Shown here: in pieces, positions 1 through 4,598 of the stretch
How positions within the stretch are numbered: the stretch's first letter is position 1
Layout: every line of letters begins with the position of its first letter
Source: CAVPEW01 sp050247895
Lineage (GTDB): Bacteria; Actinomycetota; Acidimicrobiia; Acidimicrobiales; VFJN01
Assembly (NCBI GenBank): GCA_050247895.1
Contig: JBFWTJ010000119.1
Coordinates: forward strand, 1 to 10,874
Reading direction: 5' to 3'
DNA length: 10,874 nt
The notes under the pieces: model-generated
Database searches by the model: none
What the model saw: the letters and a program-made list of their open reading frames with translations, nothing else
What the model was told of the DNA's origin: nothing
Made by a program: the position numbers and the translations under genes

Positions 1-351
1 TCGGGCAAGATCGGGCCCGAGCTGATCGCGGCCCGCGACGCCGCCGGCGCGCCGGTGGCGGTGGTCCGCCTGGAGCAGCTCTACCCGTGGCCCTTCGACC
101 AGCTCGACGAGATCGCGGCCCGGTACCCGCAGGCCCGTGAGATCGCGTGGCTCCAGGAGGAGCCCGAGAACATGGGGGCCTGGAACTTCGTGAAGGGCCG
201 GCTCTACGAGCGCTTCGACGCGACCCATTCGATCCGGCGCATCAGCCGGCCCGAGTCGGGCAGCCCGGCCACCGGATCGGCGACCATCCACGCCCAGGAG
301 CAGGCCGCGTTGCTTGCCGCCGCCCTGGCCGTGGAAGGATCGCCGGCATGA
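1..351 (+). CDS. sucA/kgd: 2-oxoglutarate dehydrogenase E1 component, C-terminal end (5' truncated)
   Basis: The frame is open from the first base and ends at TGA 349-351, giving the last 116 residues of a protein whose start lies outside the window. The visible part matches the C-terminal transketolase-like region of the thiamine-diphosphate-dependent E1 subunit: an SGKIGPEL strand/turn, VRLEQLYPWPFDQL, the near-invariant WLQEEPENMGAW block, and the terminal RPESGSPATGSATIHAQEQ segment. In the cytosolic TCA cycle this enzyme decarboxylates 2-oxoglutarate and passes the succinyl group to the E2 lipoyl domain. In many actinobacteria E1 and the E2 catalytic domain are fused in one protein (Kgd/OdhA); the part shown cannot tell fused from unfused. 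Its stop overlaps the next start (ATGA), so the downstream lipoprotein is probably translationally coupled. Family assignment is secure; the symbol is less so. Confidence 0.93.
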   Translation, partial: SGKIGPELIAARDAAGAPVAVVRLEQLYPWPFDQLDEIAARYPQAREIAWLQEEPENMGAWNFVKGRLYERFDATHSIRRISRPESGSPATGSATIHAQEQAALLAAALAVEGSPA

Positions 352-1028
352 CGAACGTTCGCCGGTTCCTGGCCGTCTCCTCGCTCGCGGTGCTCCCGCT
401 GGTCGGGGCGTGCGCCGGAGAGGACGACGACGCGCTGGGGGGCGACCGGTCCGACGAGGTCGACGAAGGTGGCACGCAGGCGCCGGTGACCCCGGCGGGC
501 TTCGAGGTCGTCGAGGGCGACGGCGTCTCCATCGCGGTGCCGGGCGAGTGGCAGGGCCTCGACCTGACCGCGGGTGACATCGAGGCGATCCTCGACGAGG
601 TGGAGTCGAACAACCCGGAGATGGCCGACGTGCTGGGCAGCCAGGCCCAGGCCCTGCTCAGCCAGGGCGCGGTCCTCTTCGCCATCGCGCCGCCCGAGGA
701 CGACTTCTCCGACAACGTCAACGTCATCGAGGTCCCGGGCCGGGTGCCGTCGTTCGACGAGATGGAGGACCAGATCGAGGGGATCATCTCCTCCTTCGGC
801 GGTGAGCTCGAGGACACGTCACGGGTCGAGGTGCCCGCGGGCGCCGCCCTGCGGGTCCTCTACTCGGCCGAGTTCGCCGGCGCCGACGGTGCGCCGGTCG
901 CGGTCCAGGGCGTGCAGTACTACGTCGTGGCCGACGACGACCTGTCCTACGTGGTGACCGTCACGCTCGGCTCGGGCGGCGATCCCGAGCTGGCCGACGA
1001 GATCGCCGGCACGTTCGCCACGACCTGA
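348..1028 (+). CDS. Secreted lipoprotein, PsbP/LpqN-like fold suspected
   Basis: This 226-residue protein starts at ATG 348, inside the stop of the preceding gene, with a GGAAGGA ribosome-binding site at 333-339. The N-terminus is a lipoprotein signal peptide: MTNVRR, a hydrophobic stretch, then a VGAC lipobox with the acylated cysteine at residue 22. An acidic linker rich in Asp and Glu follows (about residues 23-45). The rest alternates strand-like segments (GVSIAVPGEWQGLDL, VNVIEVPG, YYVVADDDLSYVVTVTLG) with a helical middle and ends ADEIAGTFATT. That order resembles the PsbP/Mog1/DUF1795 or LpqN type of actinobacterial lipoprotein; this is inference from pattern, not a recognised domain hit. 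It should sit on the outer face of the membrane; ligand and role are unknown. An alternative upstream start at 147 exists in frame but would run through the dehydrogenase gene and bury the signal peptide, so it is rejected. Confidence 0.85.
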   Translation: MTNVRRFLAVSSLAVLPLVGACAGEDDDALGGDRSDEVDEGGTQAPVTPAGFEVVEGDGVSIAVPGEWQGLDLTAGDIEAILDEVESNNPEMADVLGSQAQALLSQGAVLFAIAPPEDDFSDNVNVIEVPGRVPSFDEMEDQIEGIISSFGGELEDTSRVEVPAGAALRVLYSAEFAGADGAPVAVQGVQYYVVADDDLSYVVTVTLGSGGDPELADEIAGTFATT

Positions 1029-1029
1029 G

Positions 1030-1083
1030 CACGACGGCAGCGGTGTCCACCACGGCGAGATCCACGTGCCCGCGGCCGTCGTG
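1030..1083 (+). terminator. Inverted repeat after lipoprotein gene, possible weak terminator
   Basis: Two bases after the lipoprotein stop, CACGACGGC (1030-1038) is exactly complementary to GCCGTCGTG (1075-1083), leaving a 36-base loop. There is no T-run. It could act as a factor-assisted terminator or be a chance GC-rich repeat; the long loop lowers confidence. Confidence 0.35.
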
Positions 1084-1103
1084 TAGTTGACTACCGGCTC
1101 GTA
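1083..1103 (+). promoter_or_regulatory. Short palindrome and weak -10-like box before the NYN gene
   Basis: GTAGTTGACTAC (1083-1094) is a dyad with five-base arms around TG. Overlapping it, TACCGG (1092-1097) lies exactly six bases before the ATG at 1104, the same geometry as the clear leaderless promoters in this window, but its sixth base is G instead of T. No Shine-Dalgarno is visible. The palindrome could be an operator or chance. Confidence 0.3.
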
Positions 1104-2486
1104 ATGTCCCAGCACCACGTCGTGGTCGACGGCTCCAACTTGGCCACCGAAGGTCGCACCTTGCCGAGCCTCCAACAGCTCGACGAGGCGGTGCGCTCGT
1201 TCATCGAGCAGTACGCACCCGAGGCGGTCACGGTCGTCGTCGACGCCACCTTCCCCAACCGCGTCGAGGCCCACGAGAAGGAGGCCTTCGAAGAGGCGCT
1301 GCGCAACGGCGAGCTGATCACGCCCCCCGCCGGTGTGATCGGTCGTGGCGACGCGTTCCTCCTCGAGATCGCCGACCGGGCCGGCGCGGTCGTCCTGTCC
1401 AACGACTCGTTCCAGGAGTTCCACGGCCAGTACTCGTGGCTGTTCGAGCAGGGCCGCCTGATCGGCGGCAAGCCCGTCCCGCACGTCGGCTGGGTCTTCA
1501 TGGATCGGGCACCGGTCCGCGGCCCGTTGTCGCGGCGTTCGATCAGCGAGGCCCGCAAGGCCGTCCGGGCCAAGGCGGCGGCCGACGCCGCGGTCGCGAC
1601 GCCCACGGTCGTCACGCCGGCGAAGGACGCGGCCGGCGCGTCGACCCGCGCCACGGGCGGCCGTCGCTCGGGCCGGCGGGCGTCGTCCCGGGGCCAGGAG
1701 GCGGCTGCCGTGCCGGCCACCGCGGTGCCGGCGGAGCCGGCGACCGCCTCGACGACAGGTGCGACGCCCTCGGGCCGGCGGCGTCGCGACCGGGGACCGG
1801 GGCCGGCACCGGAGTCGGGCATCGAGCCCTACAACGATCCGCTGCCGTTCATCGAGTTCGTCGCCGCCCATCCGGTGGGCTCGCTGGTCGAGGGTGAGGT
1901 CGAGCGGTTCGCCTCGCACGGCGCCTACATCGCGGCCGGTGGCGCCCGCTGCTACCTGCCCCTGAAGAACATGGCCGACCCGCCTCCCCGGCGGGCTCGC
2001 GAGCTGCTCAAGCCGGGCGAGACCTATTCGTTCGTGATCCAGGCCATCGACACGCCCCGCCGGGGCGTCGACCTGGCCATCCCAGGTGTCGTGCCCCCGC
2101 CCACGGAGGGCACGACCGGCGACACCCCAGACCAACCGACCGAGGAGGAACGGGTGGCACTTGCCAAGAAGGCGACGACGAAGAGGGCGGCGGTGAAGAA
2201 GGCCGCGGTCAAGAAGGCCGCGGTGAGGAAGGCTCCGGCCAAGAAGGCTGCGGTGAAGAAGGCGGCCGTGAAGAAGGCTCCGGTCAAGAAGGCGGCCGTG
2301 AAGAAGGCCGCGGTGAAGAAGGCCGCGGTCAAGCGGGCTCCGGTGAAGAAGGCGGCCGTGAAGAAGGCCGCGGTGAAGAAGGCCGCGGTCAAGCGGGCTC
2401 CGGTGAAGAAGGCGGCGGTCAAGAAGGCGGCCGTGAAGAAGGCCGTGGCCCGGAAGGCCCCGGCGAAGCGCACCACGGCGCGCTGA
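1104..2486 (+). CDS. NYN-domain ribonuclease with S1-like domain and histone H1-like Lys/Ala tail
   Basis: This 460-residue ORF has four visible parts. Residues 1-145 form a NYN/PIN-like nuclease domain of the Zc3h12a type: VVVDGSNLA (Asp9), VVVDATF (Asp47), GRGDAFLLEIAD (Asp83) and VVLSNDSFQEF (Asp101) supply the acidic residues that bind catalytic metal in the family. Residues 146-240 are a low-complexity Ala/Arg/Gly linker. Residues 255-328 look like an S1/OB RNA-binding domain (GSLVEGEVERFASHGAYIAAGG, then a VDLAIPG end). From residue 351 to the end is a strongly basic tail of KKAAV and KKAPV pentapeptides, like actinobacterial histone-H1-like proteins. The expected role is an RNA nuclease tethered to nucleic acid; this is inference. 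ATG 1104 is chosen because the nuclease domain begins directly there. The flanking hairpins suggest it is transcribed alone. The combined architecture is not one I recognise as named. Confidence 0.85.
   Translation: MSQHHVVVDGSNLATEGRTLPSLQQLDEAVRSFIEQYAPEAVTVVVDATFPNRVEAHEKEAFEEALRNGELITPPAGVIGRGDAFLLEIADRAGAVVLSNDSFQEFHGQYSWLFEQGRLIGGKPVPHVGWVFMDRAPVRGPLSRRSISEARKAVRAKAAADAAVATPTVVTPAKDAAGASTRATGGRRSGRRASSRGQEAAAVPATAVPAEPATASTTGATPSGRRRRDRGPGPAPESGIEPYNDPLPFIEFVAAHPVGSLVEGEVERFASHGAYIAAGGARCYLPLKNMADPPPRRARELLKPGETYSFVIQAIDTPRRGVDLAIPGVVPPPTEGTTGDTPDQPTEEERVALAKKATTKRAAVKKAAVKKAAVRKAPAKKAAVKKAAVKKAPVKKAAVKKAAVKKAAVKRAPVKKAAVKKAAVKKAAVKRAPVKKAAVKKAAVKKAVARKAPAKRTTAR
2143..2156 (+). promoter_or_regulatory. 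Internal Shine-Dalgarno and GTG start at the head of the basic tail
   Basis: AGGAGG (2143-2148) lies five bases before GTG (2154-2156), in frame with the NYN-S1 ORF. This is the strongest ribosome-binding site near that gene, whose own ATG has none. Initiation here would yield a protein starting MALAKKATTKRAAVKKAA. The AGGAGG run also encodes Glu-Glu, so it could be a coincidence of codon use. Confidence 0.5.
2154..2486 (+). CDS. Possible separate histone H1-like basic protein from an internal start
   Basis: If the internal GTG at 2154 is used, a 110-residue protein results that is almost wholly Lys, Ala, Val, Arg and Pro. It starts MALAKKATTKRAAVKK, very like the N-termini of small actinobacterial histone-like proteins, and would bind DNA or RNA through charge, probably in the nucleoid. 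Support is the AGGAGG-N5-GTG signal and its exact placement at the boundary between the S1-like domain's Pro/Thr linker and the tail. It is the same reading frame as the larger ORF, so this would be an additional isoform, not a replacement. No stop separates the two parts. The case is sequence-based inference only. Confidence 0.4.
   Translation: MALAKKATTKRAAVKKAAVKKAAVRKAPAKKAAVKKAAVKKAPVKKAAVKKAAVKKAAVKRAPVKKAAVKKAAVKKAAVKRAPVKKAAVKKAAVKKAVARKAPAKRTTAR
2281..2400 (+). repeat. 60-bp tandem duplication inside the Lys/Ala tail
   Basis: Positions 2281-2340 and 2341-2400 are identical except for one base (C at 2285, G at 2345; both codons give Val). Each copy encodes 20 residues, four pentapeptides closing with KRAP. 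The flanking blocks 2221-2280 and 2401-2460 keep the same 60-base phase but have diverged. The near-perfect match, including at third codon positions, points to a recent duplication or gene conversion. Confidence 0.9.
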
Positions 2487-2513
2487 CACCCGCGCCACGT
2501 TCCCGCGGTCGGT

Positions 2514-2549
2514 GGTGGGGGGCGGGGGCTGGGGTCCCCGCCCCCCACC
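2514..2549 (+). terminator. Strong GC hairpin between the NYN gene and xthA
   Basis: GGTGGGGGGCGGGG (2514-2527) is perfectly complementary to CCCCGCCCCCCACC (2536-2549), a 14-bp stem with an eight-base loop (GCTGGGGT). It starts 27 bases after the upstream stop. There is no T-run, which is common for actinobacterial terminators. Its 3' arm ends two bases before the -10 box of xthA, so it occupies the -35 region of that promoter. Confidence 0.7.
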
Positions 2550-2551
2550 GG

Positions 2552-2566
2552 TAGCTTCGACGCGTG
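2552..2566 (+). promoter_or_regulatory. Leaderless-type promoter of xthA
   Basis: TAGCTT (2552-2557) fits the TANNNT -10 pattern and is followed by exactly six bases and the GTG start at 2564. A transcript starting at the usual distance would begin at or next to the start codon, so the mRNA is predicted to be leaderless; no Shine-Dalgarno is present. No -35 box is recognisable because a hairpin fills that space. Confidence 0.65.
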
Positions 2567-3346
2567 CGCATCGCCACGTGGAACGTCAACTCGCTGGCCC
2601 AGCGGTTGCCGCGCGTCGAGGCGTGGCTGGCCGAGGTCCGACCCGACGTCCTGTGCCTCCAGGAGACCAAGTTGGCCGACACCGCGGTGCCGGCCATGGC
2701 GCTGTCGGCCCTGGGCTACGAGATCGCCCACCACGGCGAGGGGCGGTGGAACGGGGTGGCGATCTGCTCCCGCCGGGGGCTCGACGACGTCGTCACCGGG
2801 TTCGCCGCCGGGCTGGCCCCCGACGACCAGGCCCGCCTGGTCACCGCGACCTGCGGTGGGGTGCGCGTGCTGTCGGCCTACGTGCCCAACGGGCGTGAGC
2901 TGGGCCACGACCACTACCGCTACAAGCTCGACTGGCTCCAGCGGCTCGAGGCGCACCTGGGCGTCGTCGCGGGGGCGACGACGCCGGTGGCCCTGTGCGG
3001 CGACCTGAACATCGCCCCGGCCGACCTCGACGTGTGGGACCCGCGGGCCTTCGAGGGGGCGACCCACGTCAGCGAGGCCGAGCGCGCCGCCTTCGCCCGA
3101 CTGCTGGGCACCGGCCTGCACGACGTGGTCCGCGACGCCCACCCCGAGGTGCCCGGCCTGTACTCGTGGTGGGACTACCGGGCCGGCGACTTCCACAAGG
3201 GCCGGGGCATGCGCATCGACCACGTGCTGCTCTCCTCGTCGCTGGCCGAGAGGGTCCGCTGGGTGCTGATCGACCGCAACGCCCGCAAGGGCGACAAGCC
3301 GTCCGACCACGCCCCCGTCGTCGTGGAGGTGGCCTCCGATGGCTGA
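2564..3346 (+). CDS. xthA: Exodeoxyribonuclease III (AP endonuclease)
   Basis: This complete 260-residue protein belongs to the exonuclease/endonuclease/phosphatase fold. It cleaves DNA 5' to abasic sites and removes 3'-blocking groups in base excision repair, using Mg2+. Motifs appear in order: TWNVNS (Asn7), LQETK (Glu34), SAYVPNG (Tyr106), CGDLNIAP (Asp147, Asn149), GMRIDHVL (Asp219) and SDHAPV (Asp248, His249), the full metal and catalytic set known from E. coli XthA. Length is normal for the family (about 260-270). The GTG at 2564 gives the canonical MRIATWNVNS N-terminus and sits behind a leaderless-type -10 box. The stop lies eight bases inside the next gene, so the two are likely cotranscribed. 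I see nothing missing. Confidence 0.95.
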   Translation: MRIATWNVNSLAQRLPRVEAWLAEVRPDVLCLQETKLADTAVPAMALSALGYEIAHHGEGRWNGVAICSRRGLDDVVTGFAAGLAPDDQARLVTATCGGVRVLSAYVPNGRELGHDHYRYKLDWLQRLEAHLGVVAGATTPVALCGDLNIAPADLDVWDPRAFEGATHVSEAERAAFARLLGTGLHDVVRDAHPEVPGLYSWWDYRAGDFHKGRGMRIDHVLLSSSLAERVRWVLIDRNARKGDKPSDHAPVVVEVASDG

Positions 3347-4079
3347 GCCCGACCGCCCGGGCGTGCCCGGGCACATGGCCGTCCCGGTCTCGCCGAACTG
3401 GATCGCGCACATCAACGAGCTCCGGGACGCGGCACCGCCCGACGAGCGCGTCGAGCTGCGCCGGCTGGCCGATGCCCTGCGCAGGGTGCTGGGCTCGATG
3501 GTCCGCACCGATGCCCCCCTCGACGAGGTCCGGGCCGCCGTGGCCGGCGTCGAGGCCGTCGCCGAGCGGCTCGGCCGCTACTCGAGCGCCTCGCTGTTCG
3601 AGGGGTACTCGGAGGCGGCCACCAGCGGCGACCCCTACGCCTTCTTCGACCACAGCCCGGTCATGGGACGGGCCAACCCGTTGGCCCCGCCGCTCGAGAT
3701 GTGGGTCGACGGCGACGTCGTGCGGGGCCGCGCCCGGTTCGGGCCCGCCTACGAGGGCCCGCCGGACTCGGTCCACGGCGGGTACGTGGCCGCGGTCTTC
3801 GACGAGCTGCTGGGCACGGCGCAGTCCCTGTCGGGTTCGCCGGGCATGACGGCACGGCTGACCGTCGACTACCGCAGCCCCACGCCGCTGGAGGTCGACC
3901 TGCGCCTGGAGGGCCGCCTCGTCGGGGTCGACGGCCGCAAGATCTCGACCAAGGGCCGGCTCTACGCCGGCGACGTGCTGTGCGCCGAGGCCGAGGGCCT
4001 GTTCGTCACCGTCGACTTCGCCCGGCTCGCCGCCCTCGTGGAGCGTCGCCGCGCCCGCCGGGAGGGCTCGGGGCCCTGA
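3339..4079 (+). CDS. Hotdog-fold (PaaI/THEM4-like) acyl-CoA thioesterase
   Basis: This 246-residue protein starts at ATG 3339, overlapping the xthA stop by eight bases, with a GGAGGTGG ribosome-binding site at 3325-3332. Residues about 112-235 form a 4HBT hotdog domain: RARFGPAYEGPPDSVHGGYVA carries the His-Gly-Gly signature (146-148), and AAVFDELLG supplies the central-helix acid (Asp155/Glu156) typical of PaaI/THEM4-type enzymes. LTVDYRSPTPL and LVGVDGRKISTKGRLY are the usual strands. It should hydrolyse an acyl-CoA thioester in the cytosol; the substrate cannot be read from sequence. The N-terminal 110 residues are a mostly helical extension with an unusual Arg/Asp-rich helix pair, longer than in simple PaaI proteins. 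It ends seven bases short of the convergent DUF2505 gene. The pairing with xthA has no evident functional logic. Confidence 0.85.
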   Translation: MAEPDRPGVPGHMAVPVSPNWIAHINELRDAAPPDERVELRRLADALRRVLGSMVRTDAPLDEVRAAVAGVEAVAERLGRYSSASLFEGYSEAATSGDPYAFFDHSPVMGRANPLAPPLEMWVDGDVVRGRARFGPAYEGPPDSVHGGYVAAVFDELLGTAQSLSGSPGMTARLTVDYRSPTPLEVDLRLEGRLVGVDGRKISTKGRLYAGDVLCAEAEGLFVTVDFARLAALVERRRARREGSGP

Positions 4080-4086
4080 TCCGGGC

Positions 4087-4587
4087 TCAGCCCCCGGACC
4101 GGGCCTCGACGTAGCCGTCGACGGCGCGGGCCTGGGCCGTGAGGCTGTCCCGCAGGCCCGACACGATGGCCCGCTCCACCGCGCCGGCGACCAGCAGCGC
4201 ACGGACCCGCAGGTCCCCGTGGACCGAGCGCCGGGCGCCGGGCCCGTCCGGGACGACCTCGGCCTGGGCCGAGCAGCGCAGGCGGTCCGCGTAGTGGTCG
4301 GGGTGCAGCTCGATCCGGGTCGTGCGGGCCTCCAGGTCGTGGACGGAGCGCTCGATCCAGCTCAGCCGGTCGGGGTCGACCACCGCGGTGACCGCGGGGG
4401 AGAGCGCGCCGGTGAAGCGCCAGCGCACGTCCAGGTGCACGGTGCCGCCCCGCGCCCGGTGGTCGACGACCTCGGGCCGGCCCAGCCCGGGTAGGTCGGT
4501 CAGGGCGCCGTACAGCTCGGGATCGGCGTAGGCGCGCGCCACGGCGTCGGCGTCGGCCCCGAACGACTGCTGCACCTCGAAGCGCAC
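4087..4587 (-). CDS. DUF2505 (SRPBCC/START-like) protein
   Basis: The product is 166 residues, read on the minus strand from GTG 4587 (MRFEVQQSFGADADAVARAY) to TGA 4087-4089. A purine-rich AAAGGGGGAG ribosome-binding site lies just before the start. The sequence fits the DUF2505 family of actinobacterial START-like (SRPBCC) ligand-binding proteins: an N-terminal strand with FGADADAVARAYADPELYGAL, a central VDPDRLSWIERSVHDLEARTT-type sheet, and a C-terminal amphipathic helix (GAVERAIVSGLRDSLTAQARAVDGYVE). These proteins have a deep hydrophobic pocket, but ligands are unknown, so no reaction is assigned. It follows the helicase by 11 bases and probably shares its transcript. No signal peptide or membrane segment is present. 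An in-frame reading far upstream exists but runs antiframe through the helicase and is discounted. Confidence 0.85.
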   Translation of the reverse strand: MRFEVQQSFGADADAVARAYADPELYGALTDLPGLGRPEVVDHRARGGTVHLDVRWRFTGALSPAVTAVVDPDRLSWIERSVHDLEARTTRIELHPDHYADRLRCSAQAEVVPDGPGARRSVHGDLRVRALLVAGAVERAIVSGLRDSLTAQARAVDGYVEARSGG

Positions 4588-4598
4588 GGCTCCCCCTT

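Noticed and set aside
147..347. In-frame upstream extension of the first lipoprotein
   Set aside because: It would overlap the dehydrogenase gene for 200 bases and hide the signal peptide; ATG 348 has a good ribosome-binding site.
2165..2480. Possible CRISPR-like or minisatellite array
   Set aside because: The repeats are contiguous, in frame and coding, with no spacers and no cas genes nearby.
819..2498. Long antisense ORF (559 residues) with repeated HRGLLHGRLL-like units
   Set aside because: It is the mirror of the Lys/Ala repeat and of the real NYN gene in a GC-rich genome, and shows no recognisable domain or start signal.
2024..3508. Minus-strand ORF with hydrophobic FFTAAFLTAAFFTG repeats resembling a membrane protein
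   Set aside because: This is the reverse complement of the Lys/Ala-rich repeat plus the xthA shadow; no start signal and a better gene on the other strand.
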